Below are positions 1 to 8,306 of a stretch of 64,000 nt of DNA, one piece after another (the first letter of the stretch is position 1; each line of letters starts with the position of its first letter). The DNA is taken from assembly GCF_003046795.1 (NCBI RefSeq), contig NZ_PZKN01000013.1:34223-98222 (forward strand), read 5' to 3'. A program made the position numbers and the translations under genes. The DNA comes from Desulfonatronum sp. SC1. Lineage in GTDB: Bacteria > Desulfobacterota > Desulfovibrionia > Desulfovibrionales > Desulfonatronaceae. A model generated the notes under the pieces. The model saw only the letters and a list, made by a program, of their open reading frames with translations. It ran no database searches and was not told where the DNA came from.

Positions 1-1352
1 AAGCAGCGGAATCAAGTGCCCTTGAGGTTGAAACATCTCCCGAATCGTCCGTCGAATCGTCCGGCGCATCATCCGTCGAATCACCAAACGAATCACCAAA
101 CGAATCAGCGGGCACCCTGCTTCAGGGGCTCCAGGAAACGGCCCGGGCCGTGGAAGCCGAGGCCGTTGCCCTGCTGAGCCGTCACGGTCTGGATCCGGAA
201 GCGGCCCAGCGGATGTTGAGCGACGCGGCCACGGCGGCCCAGGGTTCGGAGGAAGAGTGTCTGGCCGGGCTGCATGCCCTGATGTCCAGGGAGGATCTGC
301 CGCCCGAGGTCCGCCAGGGCGTCGGGTCGGCCCTGAGCGGGTTTCAGGAAGTCCAGGCCGCGTTGGGCGTTCTGGCCGCGAAGCTGGGCGCCTCGTCAGG
401 GAAACGCCCTGAGACTCCCCCTGTCGACGAAAAAACAGGTCCGGACGATTTTGGCCGCCTGACCACTGAGCAGGCCCTGGAACGGCATGGCTCCGGACAG
501 GGGTTGGCTGGTTGCGATCTGAGCGGGTGCGACTTCGCGGGGCGGGATCTTTCCGGAGCGGACCTGCGTCGGGCCGCGCTGGACGGGGCAGCCTGGCCCG
601 GCGTGATCCTGACCGGGGCGGACCTCAGCGGGGCCATGGCCAGGAAGGCGGACCTGACCGGGGCGGACCTGAGCCGGGCCAGGCTGAACGGCGCGGTCTT
701 CGAACAGGCCCGCCTGACCGGGGCGAACCTGCGGGAATGCCTGGCGCACCGGGCCCGATTTCAGGGCGCGGACCTCTCCGGAGCCGACCTGGGCCAGGCG
801 GACCTGCACGGTGCCGACTGCACCCGGGCCAATCTGCGCAAGGCCGGGATGGATGGCCTTCAAGGCCGGGAACTGCGTCTGAACGGGGCCGACCTGCGGG
901 AGGCTGATTGCGGCAAGGCCGTCTTGTCCGGCTCCCGGGCCGACCAGGGGACCAACGGGACCGGGGCCGTGTTCCGGGACGCGGACCTCAAGGACGCCCG
1001 CTGGTCCGGCGCGATCCTGGCCCGGGCCGACTTCAGCCGGGCCGACCTGGACGGGGCGGACCTGTGCAAGGCCGACCTGTCGGAGGCCGATCTTTTCCAA
1101 GCCTCGGCTCGCCGGGCTCGCCTGATCAAGGCCAAACTCCATCGCGCCCGCCTGGTGGGCGTGAACCTGTTTCAGGCCTCGCTGCGCTTCGCGGACTGCA
1201 CCGGGGCGCGCATGGAAGACCTCAACCTGTTCGGCGCGGACCTGTACCGCTGCGTCCTGGACCGTCCGACACTACTGGCCTTGCGGTCACGTTCGGACGT
1301 CAACCTGGACCGGACCCCGCTCCGACCGGGAATCCTGGAGCAGACGGCGTGA
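1..1352 (+). CDS. Pentapeptide-repeat protein, 5' end outside window
   Basis: The frame is open from base 3 to the TGA at 1350, so the gene almost certainly starts upstream of the window; a GTG at 150 is only an internal possibility. A low-complexity Ser/Glu/Pro linker (bases 3-115) is followed by a helical stretch and then, from about base 500, by repeated A(D/N)LxxA units that predict a right-handed quadrilateral beta-helix. Proteins of this kind, often with an N-terminal DUF2169 domain that would lie outside the window, accompany DUF3540 and PAAR-like proteins in type VI secretion cargo loci. No catalytic motif is visible. The next gene starts inside its stop codon, so the two are probably co-translated. 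Confidence 0.85.
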   Translation, partial: AAESSALEVETSPESSVESSGASSVESPNESPNESAGTLLQGLQETARAVEAEAVALLSRHGLDPEAAQRMLSDAATAAQGSEEECLAGLHALMSREDLPPEVRQGVGSALSGFQEVQAALGVLAAKLGASSGKRPETPPVDEKTGPDDFGRLTTEQALERHGSGQGLAGCDLSGCDFAGRDLSGADLRRAALDGAAWPGVILTGADLSGAMARKADLTGADLSRARLNGAVFEQARLTGANLRECLAHRARFQGADLSGADLGQADLHGADCTRANLRKAGMDGLQGRELRLNGADLREADCGKAVLSGSRADQGTNGTGAVFRDADLKDARWSGAILARADFSRADLDGADLCKADLSEADLFQASARRARLIKAKLHRARLVGVNLFQASLRFADCTGARMEDLNLFGADLYRCVLDRPTLLALRSRSDVNLDRTPLRPGILEQTA

Positions 1353-2353
1353 AAGCGACGACCGTGCTCGCCGCGTTGCGCGAACAGCGCCATCTGGAGG
1401 GCGTGGACTGCTCGGGAATGGATTTTTCCGGCCAGGAACTGCGCGGGGTGGTCTTCGAGCGGGTCCGCCTGGACCGGGCCGTGTTCCGGGGCGCGGACCT
1501 GCACGGCGCGCATTTCACGAACTGCTCGGCCCAAGGGGCGGTCTTGGCCGAGGCCCGGATGGGCCAGGTCTGCATGCTCGGCGTGGACCTCGCGGGGGCG
1601 GACCTGAGCGGATGCCATGCCCGGCTGGCCTCCTGGCGGCGCGTGACCTGCGACCGGGCCGATTTTTCCCGGGCCGACCTGGAGCGGGCCGTGCTCCAGG
1701 GCTGCACCCTGGCCGGAGCCCGTTTTTTCGGCGCGAATCTGCACCGGGCCAGCCTGATGTCCATGGACTGCACCAAGACCGGTTTCCGCGACGCGAACCT
1801 GTCCATGTCCCTGCTGGGCGGCTCGGACTTCTCGGACGCCGCCTTTCCGGGCTGCGACCTGCGCAAGGCCATGTTCCCCAAAGCCCGGCTGGACAGGGCC
1901 GATTTGAGCGGCCAGGACGTCACCCAGTGCGATTTCGGCAAGGCGTCGCTACGCGAGGCCGACCTGCGCAACGCCCACGGACGCTACGCCGCCTTCATCG
2001 GGACCGATCTGACGCTGGCCCGACTGCAAGCCGCCCGCCTGCACGGGGCCGATTTTTCCGGAGCCGTCCTGGTCAAGGCCCGGATGCGCGACGCCCGCCT
2101 GGACGAATCCCGGTTTTGCGCCGCGAATTGCACCCAGGCCGACTTTCATCACGTCGGCCTGGATTTCGCGGATTTCTCCCGGGCCGTGATCACCGAAACG
2201 AACTTCACCACGGCCCGGATGCACATGACCAACATGCACCGGACGGACATGAGCGCCGCCTTCTGGCAGGGCACGGACGTCTCCACCGTCCGGAGCACCG
2301 ACGTCCGGCTGGCCGCGGCCGAGACCTGGCGGCCCAAGCCGGTGAAGCCGTAA
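1349..2353 (+). CDS. Pentapeptide-repeat protein
   Basis: A 334-residue protein made almost entirely of pentapeptide repeats (A(D/N)LxxA and F-variants such as MDFSGQELRG) from residue 20 to about 310. I chose the GTG at 1349 because it overlaps the preceding TGA by 4 bases (GTGA) and has GGAG about 9 bases upstream. The same frame is open far upstream only because it is a shadow of gene 1. The two neighbouring pentapeptide genes look like products of an old duplication. A structural or chaperone-like role in assembling secreted T6SS cargo is inferred from the DUF3540 neighbour; nothing in the protein itself shows an enzyme. Confidence 0.88.
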   Translation: MKATTVLAALREQRHLEGVDCSGMDFSGQELRGVVFERVRLDRAVFRGADLHGAHFTNCSAQGAVLAEARMGQVCMLGVDLAGADLSGCHARLASWRRVTCDRADFSRADLERAVLQGCTLAGARFFGANLHRASLMSMDCTKTGFRDANLSMSLLGGSDFSDAAFPGCDLRKAMFPKARLDRADLSGQDVTQCDFGKASLREADLRNAHGRYAAFIGTDLTLARLQAARLHGADFSGAVLVKARMRDARLDESRFCAANCTQADFHHVGLDFADFSRAVITETNFTTARMHMTNMHRTDMSAAFWQGTDVSTVRSTDVRLAAAETWRPKPVKP

Positions 2354-2377
2354 CGCCAAATCTCCATCAGCCCCTGT

Positions 2378-2405
2378 TTTTCCGTGCTTTTCCGTGTATT
2401 CCGTG
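2378..2405. repeat. Three tandem copies of a TTTTCCGTG-like unit
   Basis: Between the pentapeptide gene and the DUF3540 gene, the unit TTTTCCGTG recurs three times with a 10-base period; the last copy is degenerate (ATTCCGTG). A 10-base period matches one helical turn, so the copies would face the same side of the DNA. No function can be assigned. Confidence 0.6.
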
Positions 2406-2449
2406 GACAATCAAAACGCATCTCCACGGCAACCCTTCAGGAGGAACGC

Positions 2450-3211
2450 ATGCCCAATCCCGCCGAATCCCTCGACCACGGCCAAGAACGCCCGTCGACA
2501 TCGCGCCCGGCCCTGCGGGTGGTCCAGGGACGTCGAACCGCGGTCCCGCCGACTCGAACACGTCCCCAGAGCCATCCGGCAGGGCCGGAACTCCAGGTCT
2601 GCGTGATCCTGGACGGCCCTCACGACCAGGACGGCGGACAGGTTTGGCGGGTGTCCCCTACCGACGCTTCAGCCGAGCTGACGGCCCGGCGGGCCGACGG
2701 CTGCCTCCTGGAGCCGACCTCTGGAGACGTGGTCCTGGTGATGCGCCATTCCGGCGCTGTCCATTATGTGCTCAATATTTTGGAAAAAAAGGAAACCGCA
2801 CGGGCCTTGCGCTTTCCCGGAGACCTGGAACTGGACGTCTCCCAGGGGCGCTGCGCCTTGCATGCCCGAAGCCTGGACCTGACGGGCCGGGAAAAAGCCA
2901 TGGTTTGCGGGGAAGAGGTGACCCTGGCCGGAAAGGAGGGCAGGCTGCGCTTCGCCCGTCTGGATGTCCTGGCCAAGACCCTGGAGGCCAGGATGCAGTC
3001 CGTTCATGCCCTGGGCCAGACGGTCCGGTTCGCCGCCGCGCACCTCACGTCGCGCCTGGGCCGGGCTCTGCGCCTGACCGGCTTCGAACTGCACCGGGCC
3101 GAAACCATCCGCACCGAAGTGGAGGAACGCTTCACGGTCCAGGCCGGACAAGCCGACATTCTGGCCAGGGAGGACGTCACGGTGGACGGGGAGAAGATTC
3201 ACCTTGGGTGA
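2450..3211 (+). CDS. DUF3540 domain protein (T6SS-associated)
   Basis: A 253-residue protein recognised as DUF3540 by its overall pattern: an N-terminal disordered Arg/Pro-rich 40 residues, then a beta-rich core, then a long A/R/E helix (about residues 165-230) ending in a short beta stretch with a VDG turn. The ATG at 2450 is chosen over earlier in-frame starts because AGGAGG lies 5 bases upstream. DUF3540 genes normally stand between pentapeptide/DUF2169 genes and PAAR-like (DUF4150) or toxin genes of type VI loci. Here the expected PAAR-like gene is missing and toxin-antitoxin debris follows directly, suggesting the locus was truncated at this end. Confidence 0.8.
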   Translation: MPNPAESLDHGQERPSTSRPALRVVQGRRTAVPPTRTRPQSHPAGPELQVCVILDGPHDQDGGQVWRVSPTDASAELTARRADGCLLEPTSGDVVLVMRHSGAVHYVLNILEKKETARALRFPGDLELDVSQGRCALHARSLDLTGREKAMVCGEEVTLAGKEGRLRFARLDVLAKTLEARMQSVHALGQTVRFAAAHLTSRLGRALRLTGFELHRAETIRTEVEERFTVQAGQADILAREDVTVDGEKIHLG

Positions 3212-3416
3212 AATCATCGACTCCAAAAGACAGCCTGACTCGTGCAACAGCAAAGGCGATGCGGCGCTCATGTCACGGGATGAGTACGAAAGCATCCAGG
3301 AAACTCTGGAGCTTTTGTCCACTCCCGGGTTCCGCGAAGATTTCCAAATCGCCCTTCGGGAAGCGGATTCAGGAGATACGCTTTCTTTTGAAAAGGTCTT
3401 CGAGGAAAAGCAGTGA
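3204..3416 (+). pseudogene. Truncated YefM/Phd-family antitoxin remnant
   Basis: The frame encodes a C-terminal antitoxin half: a DAALMSRDEYESIQETL stretch followed by an acidic tail is typical of YefM/Phd proteins, where it follows the N-terminal DNA-binding fold. That N-terminal half (about 45 residues) is absent. The only upstream start is a TTG inside the DUF3540 stop region, without a ribosome-binding site. Its stop codon overlaps the GTG of a broken toxin. I read it as decay left by a deletion that fused the DUF3540 gene end to the antitoxin. Confidence 0.65.
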
Positions 3417-3466
3417 GCTGTCGGATTCGGTTTAATCGCAAGGCCGCCAAGGACATCCACCGATGA
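3413..3466 (+). pseudogene. RelE/YoeB-like toxin remnant (17 codons)
   Basis: A GTG overlapping the antitoxin stop (GTGA) opens a 17-residue frame, VSCRIRFNRKAAKDIHR, which resembles the first strand and helix of RelE/YoeB toxins. It is stopped by a TGA at 3464. The rest of the toxin is not found in any frame before the next gene. Together with the truncated antitoxin this is the fossil of a type II module. Confidence 0.5.
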
Positions 3467-3515
3467 TCGATAAACAAGACTTGACCGAGTTCACACATAT
3501 GTTATCTTTTGCCCC

Positions 3516-3872
3516 GTGAGAAGAATCCATTTCTACAACACGGCATCTGGGCGTTGCCCAGTGCAGGAACATTTGGACACGCTACCGGATAAAACCGTCG
3601 CCAAGGTTGCGTGGGTTCTGCGTGCGGTGCGTGATCTGGATCGAGTTCCGGCAAACTACCTGAAGAAGCTGGTCAACACGAACGACATTTGGGAAATCCG
3701 TGTCGACGTTGGTGGTAATACGTTTCGGCTGCTCGGTTTTTTCGATGGGCGGGAGTTGATCGTATTGACCAATTCGTTTCAGAAGCAGACCCAGAAGACA
3801 CCGCAAGGCGAGATTCAGCTCGCGGAAAAAAGAATGTCAGACTATCTGAACCGGAGGAAGAAGCATGGATGA
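3516..3872 (+). CDS. higB: HigB/RelE-family toxin (phage Gp49-like)
   Basis: A 118-residue RelE/ParE-superfamily protein of the Gp49-like group: an N-terminal strand (RRIHFY), two helices with [11 protein letters not shown], the [16 protein letters not shown] core and the [10 protein letters not shown] strand are characteristic, as is a basic C-terminus. Members are usually ribosome-dependent mRNA interferases. The GTG start at 3516 is supported by the family N-terminus. The gene overlaps the following HTH antitoxin by 8 bases, in the toxin-first order typical of HigBA. Confidence 0.87.
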   Translation: MRRIHFYNTASGRCPVQEHLDTLPDKTVAKVAWVLRAVRDLDRVPANYLKKLVNTNDIWEIRVDVGGNTFRLLGFFDGRELIVLTNSFQKQTQKTPQGEIQLAEKRMSDYLNRRKKHG

Positions 3873-4140
3873 TCTGGAAAAATATATTGAAGAACGCAAG
3901 AATCGTTCCGTGGAATTCGCCGACGGCTTTGAGATCGGGTATGAGCAGTTCAAGATCGGCATGCTTCTACGCGCTGCACGCGAGGAAGCCGGCCTGACCC
4001 AGGACGAGCTTGCTGAACGCCTTCATACCAAAAAATCGGCAATATCCAGAATTGAAAACCACGCGGAAGACATCAGGCTTTCTACGCTTGGGAAATTCGC
4101 CGAGGCCATCGGGAAACGTCTCACCTTAAAAATCGCATGA
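3865..4140 (+). CDS. higA: XRE-family antitoxin (HigA-like)
   Basis: A 91-residue protein with a helix-turn-helix at about residues 33-85 ([19 protein letters not shown], then [10 protein letters not shown]). The N-terminal 30 residues probably contact the toxin. It overlaps the toxin gene by 8 bases and is expected to neutralise it and to repress the pair. It has AGGAAG-type Shine-Dalgarno bases inside the toxin's end. Functional partnership is inferred from gene order and family. Confidence 0.88.
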   Translation: MDDLEKYIEERKNRSVEFADGFEIGYEQFKIGMLLRAAREEAGLTQDELAERLHTKKSAISRIENHAEDIRLSTLGKFAEAIGKRLTLKIA

Positions 4141-4170
4141 GCGAACAGTGCCGCCTGGAGTTATGAGTAG

Positions 4171-5028
4171 CTACGCCAAATGACGCGGGGGATGCTTGAT
4201 GAAGGTTTCGTCGCGCAGATCCTGGAACGCCCGGTCCAGTTCCTGCCTGGTGTTCATGACGATGGGGCCGCGCCAGGCAATGGGTTCGTTCAGGGGCCTG
4301 CCGGTCAGAAGGAGCATCCGCAAGGGGGCTTCACCGGCGACCACCGCCAATTCGTCCCCGTCGCCGAACAGCACCACCTGTCGGTTAGCCACGTCCGTCC
4401 CGTTCACCGTGCCCGCTCCGCCGATCACGTAGATGAAGGCCGTGAAGCCGCGCCGGGTGGGATGGATGAATTCCGTGTTCGGCGGGATGGTGCAGTCCAG
4501 GTATTCCGGGGCCACCACCACGTCGTCCACCGGGCCGGAGACATCGCCCACGGTTCCGGCGATGATCTTGATCCTCGTGCCGTTTGCGGTTTCAACCTCC
4601 GGAATATCCGCGACCGTAATGTCCCTGTATTGCGGCTCGATCATTTTTTGATCCGCCGGAAGATTGGCCCAGAGCTGAAACCCGTGCATGGAGCCGTGGG
4701 CGTCGCCCTTGGGCATTTCCTGGTGAATGATCCCGCTTCCGGCGGTCATCCATTGGACGTCCCCCGAAGAAGTGATCCCGGTGTTGCCCAGGCTGTCGCC
4801 ATGCTCCACATCGCCCTTGAGCACGTAGGTGATGGTTTCGATTCCCCGGTGCGGATGCCAGGGAAAGCCCTTCAAGTAGTCTTCGGGACGGTCTGAACGG
4901 AAATCGTCCAGCATCAGAAACGGGTCGAACAACTCCGCCTCGTAGTACCCAAAAGCGCGGTGCAGTTTCACGCCCGCTCCTTCGGTGATCGGTTCGCCAA
5001 AAAAAACCTGTTCGATGGCTCGGCGCAT
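4171..5028 (-). CDS. Pirin family protein
   Basis: A 285-residue bicupin of the pirin family. The N-terminal cupin carries HPHRGIETITYVL and a later HQE motif, together matching the conserved metal-binding His/Glu set; the C-terminal cupin lacks it, as usual. The frame continues 70 codons further upstream, but the ATG at 5028 has GAGGAG 6 bases before it and the family start (MRRAIEQVF). Pirins are iron-dependent, and some are quercetin dioxygenases; the substrate here is unknown. It is the last gene of a three-gene run with a small hydrophobic protein and a cation-efflux pump. Confidence 0.9.
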   Translation of the reverse strand: MRRAIEQVFFGEPITEGAGVKLHRAFGYYEAELFDPFLMLDDFRSDRPEDYLKGFPWHPHRGIETITYVLKGDVEHGDSLGNTGITSSGDVQWMTAGSGIIHQEMPKGDAHGSMHGFQLWANLPADQKMIEPQYRDITVADIPEVETANGTRIKIIAGTVGDVSGPVDDVVVAPEYLDCTIPPNTEFIHPTRRGFTAFIYVIGGAGTVNGTDVANRQVVLFGDGDELAVVAGEAPLRMLLLTGRPLNEPIAWRGPIVMNTRQELDRAFQDLRDETFIKHPPRHLA

Positions 5029-5101
5029 ACGGGACTCCTCGTGATGCGGGTTGTTGCTCACGTCATGGCCGCCGGTACAGCAAGCACCGGCGCGGCGGCT
5101 G

Positions 5102-5293
5102 TCAGCGAAAAAAGCCCAGCAGGCCGATGAAGCCCAAAAAACCCAGGTAGCCCACGTAACGCAGCGGGCCGGACGCTCCCCAGGCTCCGAACGCGGCGAA
5201 GGCGGCAAAGGCGCTGAACATGGGCTTGAAGAAACCAAGCAGTCCGAGCACCCCGAGGACGCCTGAAAGTTGAATCATCCGACCGAGTTCCAT
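5102..5293 (-). CDS. Small hydrophobic protein rich in GxLGFLG repeats
   Basis: A 63-residue protein, almost all Gly, Leu, Phe and Ala, with two probable membrane segments (about residues 8-35 and 42-62) and repeated LGFLG/LGLLG units. An AGGAGG lies 6 bases before the ATG, and only one base separates it from the end of the cation-efflux gene, so it is very likely translated. It resembles the DUF3796-type small GFLG-repeat proteins; this is recognition by composition only. Function unknown. Confidence 0.7.
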   Translation of the reverse strand: MELGRMIQLSGVLGVLGLLGFFKPMFSAFAAFAAFGAWGASGPLRYVGYLGFLGFIGLLGFFR

Positions 5294-5294
5294 G

Positions 5295-6275
5295 TCATCC
5301 TCCTTGTTTATCGTCTGACGGCTGAAGGCTGTCGGGAAGTTGCGTTTGCTGGTCCGAGCCGTCGTTGGCCACCCCGCCGATGCAGTGTCCGTCCCAGGAG
5401 GCGTCGTCCTCCACGGGCTCCACGTGGATGGTCAGACTGGTGTTGTTCAACCGCGATTCGACCAGGTTTTCGATCCTGTCGCAAAGTTCATGCGCTTCCT
5501 GGACGCTGCACCTTCCGGGCAGCAGCAGATGCACGTCGATGAACCGCCGGGAGCCGGACTTGCGGGAGCGCAGGCCGTGGAAGGGAGCATCCGGGGCCTG
5601 GGCTTGCAGGGCCTCGGTGATGATTTGGATTTCCTCGGCCGGCAAGGTGTGATCCATCAACCCGTTCCAGGAGCGGCGCAGCAGGTCCACGCCGGCGCGC
5701 AAAATGTTCACGGCCACGGCCATGGCGATCAGGGGGTCGAGAAAAAGCCATTCCTCCGGGGCGACGATAATCACCCCGATGCCGACAACCACGGCCAGGG
5801 AGGTCCAGACGTCGGTCATCAGATGTTTGGCGTCCGCCTCCAGGGTGATGCTGTCGTGCTTGCACGCGCCGTGCATCAGAACCCTGGCCGCGCCCAGGTT
5901 GATGGCCGCGGCCAGAACCAGGACCGCCATGCCCCAGCCCAGGCTGTCCAAGGGGACGGGGGCGAACAGGCGCTGCACCGAGGTGATGAAGATGGTCGCC
6001 GCGGCCACGAGGATCAGGGTTCCCTCCACCCCGCTGGCGAAGTACTCCACCTTGTCGTGGCCGTAGGTGTGGTGTTTGTCCGCCGGACGGGCCGCGATGA
6101 GCAGCGCGATAAAGGCGATCAGCCCGGCCACGAGGTTGATCACGGACTCCGCGGCATCTGAAAAGATGCTCACCGAGCCGGTCATCCAGAAGGCCCCAAA
6201 CTTCAGGCCCATGGTCACCAGGGAAGCGGCCACGGACACCAGGGCGTAGCGGGCGGGGGTTTGCAACAGGGACAT
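5295..6275 (-). CDS. Cation diffusion facilitator transporter
   Basis: A 326-residue CDF-family antiporter with six predicted membrane segments in the first 210 residues and a cytoplasmic C-terminal ferredoxin-like domain (about 215-290). Candidate metal ligands are SDAAESVIN in TM2 and HLMTD in TM5, i.e. ExxxN plus HxxxD. The Asn in place of Asp resembles Mn/Fe-type CDFs more than Zn types, so substrate is open. The tail after residue 290 contains extra Cys/His residues (WDGHC). It heads an operon with a small membrane protein and a pirin. Confidence 0.9.
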   Translation of the reverse strand: MSLLQTPARYALVSVAASLVTMGLKFGAFWMTGSVSIFSDAAESVINLVAGLIAFIALLIAARPADKHHTYGHDKVEYFASGVEGTLILVAAATIFITSVQRLFAPVPLDSLGWGMAVLVLAAAINLGAARVLMHGACKHDSITLEADAKHLMTDVWTSLAVVVGIGVIIVAPEEWLFLDPLIAMAVAVNILRAGVDLLRRSWNGLMDHTLPAEEIQIITEALQAQAPDAPFHGLRSRKSGSRRFIDVHLLLPGRCSVQEAHELCDRIENLVESRLNNTSLTIHVEPVEDDASWDGHCIGGVANDGSDQQTQLPDSLQPSDDKQGG

Positions 6276-6392
6276 GAGACGTCTTTACAGGACGAGCGCG
6301 TGTCCTGTCTAATGGATTACGTTTTCGACGGATGGCGTTTCAGTTGACCGAAGTGGCCCACTGGGTGCTCCAAAAGCCAAGGAGAAAATATC

Positions 6393-7154
6393 ATGCACGA
6401 ACTACACGGAAAAACCTTGCTGCTCACCGGCGCGTCCATGGGCATCGGGCGGGCCTTGGCCGTGGCTCTGACCGGGGAAGGGGTGAATCTGGTGATCAAC
6501 GCCCGGAGCGCGGACCTTCTGCGGGAGACGTGGGAGCTGTGCGTCGGACGGGGCGGGGCGTCCAAGGCCGTGGCCGAGATCGTAGTCGGCGACGCTTCCA
6601 AGGCCGAGACCGTAGCCACCATGACGAAAGCCGCGCAAAAGATTGGGAATTTCCAGGGCTTCATCCATGCCGCCGGAATTCTGCATCCAGGGCCGTATGT
6701 CTGGGAGCTGTCGGATAAGGACTTTTTGGCCGTGTTCCAGGCCAACGTCATGGCCGCCCATCAGTTGATTCGTGGCTGTCTGCCCCTACTACTGGAGCAG
6801 GGGAGCGGGCTGGCGGTTTTCTTCGGTTCCGGGGCCGCGGAAAAGACCCAGCCGGGCATCGCGGCCTACTGCGCGGCCAAGGCCGCGGAAGAACATCTGG
6901 CCCGCCAGTTGGCCGCCGAGGCCCCGGAAATCACCTCGTTGGTTTACCGGCCGGGGATCGTGGAAACCCGGATGCAGGTCCAGGCCAGGGAATCAGAGGG
7001 CGGCGCGGCCCAAAAGCTCCAGGCCGTATTCCGACCGTGGAAGGAACAAGGACAGTTGATGACCCCGGAACAGTCCGCCGCCGGGTTGGTCAGATTGCTT
7101 GCCGCGAATCCGCGCCGTCTGCACGGCAAGACCTGGGACGTGCGGGATCTTTAG
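6393..7154 (+). CDS. Short-chain dehydrogenase/reductase
   Basis: A 253-residue classical SDR. The cofactor motif TGASMGIG is at residues 12-19, an HAAG motif follows the central strand, and the catalytic Ser precedes YCAAK. GGAG lies 8 bases before the ATG. The substrate cannot be told from sequence. The family resembles sepiapterin reductase/YueD-type and fatty-acyl SDRs. It stands alone on the plus strand, opposite to both neighbouring operons. Confidence 0.88.
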   Translation: MHELHGKTLLLTGASMGIGRALAVALTGEGVNLVINARSADLLRETWELCVGRGGASKAVAEIVVGDASKAETVATMTKAAQKIGNFQGFIHAAGILHPGPYVWELSDKDFLAVFQANVMAAHQLIRGCLPLLLEQGSGLAVFFGSGAAEKTQPGIAAYCAAKAAEEHLARQLAAEAPEITSLVYRPGIVETRMQVQARESEGGAAQKLQAVFRPWKEQGQLMTPEQSAAGLVRLLAANPRRLHGKTWDVRDL

Positions 7155-7160
7155 CAGTCC

Positions 7161-7377
7161 GTTGAAAAACTCCCAATTGCTGCGTCGCTGCAAAAAGTTC
7201 AAACTCTCACGAATGAATAAATACGCTTCGACCTTGATTCGATTGCCAGGACGGCAAATCGAAAATGTGGCGCAGCCACAGCCCGTAGGGGCCGGACACA
7301 GGACGTGTCCGGATAGCTTTTTTTGTTCCTTGCACTTAGGGTTTTTGAACGAACTGCCGGATAAGGACTTTTTCAAC
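7161..7377. repeat. MITE-like non-coding element with terminal inverted repeats
   Basis: About 217 bases bounded by GTTGAAAAACTCC (7161-7173) and its near-perfect inverse GGACTTTTTCAAC (7365-7377, one mismatch). Inside are two compact hairpins: CCGGACAC/GTGTCCGG (7292-7312) and TGTGG/CCACA (7266-7280). No credible reading frame is present. The layout is that of a small non-autonomous transposable element or repeated palindromic element lying between convergent genes. No second copy was seen in this window. Confidence 0.6.
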
Positions 7378-7403
7378 ACTCAGCTAGGAAAACCAGCTAC
7401 GAA

Positions 7404-8306
7404 TCAGTCCAGCAGCGGCAGGGGGTCCACCCACATGCCCAGGACGCTCAGCCCGAAGTGCAGGTGCGGCCCGGTGACCCGTCCCGTGGCACCCACCTCG
7501 CCGATGGCCTGTCCGGCGACGACCATGTCCCCTTCCTGAACCAGGATTTCGGACAGGTGGATGTACTGGGTGACCACGCCCAGGCCGTGGTCGATGTAGA
7601 TGGAGCGGCCCGCGAAATAGTGATCGCCTGCCAGAATCACCTCTCCGTTGCTGAAGGCCCGCACCGTCGTGCCCTCCGCGCCGCGCAGATCCACCCCGCG
7701 ATGCGGGGTCCTGGGCTGATCATTGAGGAAGCGCCGAAGGCCGAAGGCGCTGGAGACGGAGCCCTGAACCGGGCGCGTGAAAGGCTCTTCCCAGTGTTGG
7801 ACCGGGGAAATCCGTTCCAGGGCGGCCCTGGCGGCCCGACGCTCCCGTTCGATCCGGGGCAGAAGCTCGGCGTCCGGTGAGACCATCTCCCGGGACACCC
7901 GCAGCCGCTGTTCGGGAAACTCCCGGGCGTGAACAAGGACGTCCTGGGAGAACGCGCGTGGCCCCTGGACCGTGAAGACGGTCCCGGTGAGCCGGTGCGT
8001 TCCCGGCGGAGTTTCCAGGTCGACGCCCAGCAAGACCACCGCTTCCCGGCCCTGGCCGGCCGGAGTGGCTGCTAAGTAGCCAACATCCTTGTCCATCCAG
8101 CGCAGACTTGCACTCTGAAAGCCCTCCGACCCGGAAAGCCGGACGAAAAACGGCATGCCCACGCCCACCCGGTCCGGGACCTGGATGTGGACTTGGGAAA
8201 CGTCCCATTCTTCCGCATGGGCCGAGACTCCGGACGGGACGAACAACAGCATTCCAAGGGCCAACGCCAAGCCCACGCCCAACCGCTCGCTTGCGTACCG
8301 TCGCAT
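7404..8306 (-). CDS. M23-family metallopeptidase, LytM type
   Basis: A 300-residue exported protein: signal peptide (cleavage after about residue 29), a beta-rich N-terminal domain of about 100 residues, a short helical linker and a C-terminal LytM domain. HRGVD near residue 202 and HLHF near 281 give the zinc ligands and catalytic His, with another His in QYIHLS. Such enzymes cut peptidoglycan cross-links or act as activators. I chose the second of two adjacent ATGs because GAGGAG stands 4 bases before it and only 1 base before the first; the start then overlaps the xseA stop by one base. Confidence 0.88.
   Translation of the reverse strand: MRRYASERLGVGLALALGMLLFVPSGVSAHAEEWDVSQVHIQVPDRVGVGMPFFVRLSGSEGFQSASLRWMDKDVGYLAATPAGQGREAVVLLGVDLETPPGTHRLTGTVFTVQGPRAFSQDVLVHAREFPEQRLRVSREMVSPDAELLPRIERERRAARAALERISPVQHWEEPFTRPVQGSVSSAFGLRRFLNDQPRTPHRGVDLRGAEGTTVRAFSNGEVILAGDHYFAGRSIYIDHGLGVVTQYIHLSEILVQEGDMVVAGQAIGEVGATGRVTGPHLHFGLSVLGMWVDPLPLLD

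Noticed and set aside
396..1142. Minus-strand frames opposite the pentapeptide genes
   Set aside because: They show a five-residue period only because they mirror the pentapeptide repeats.
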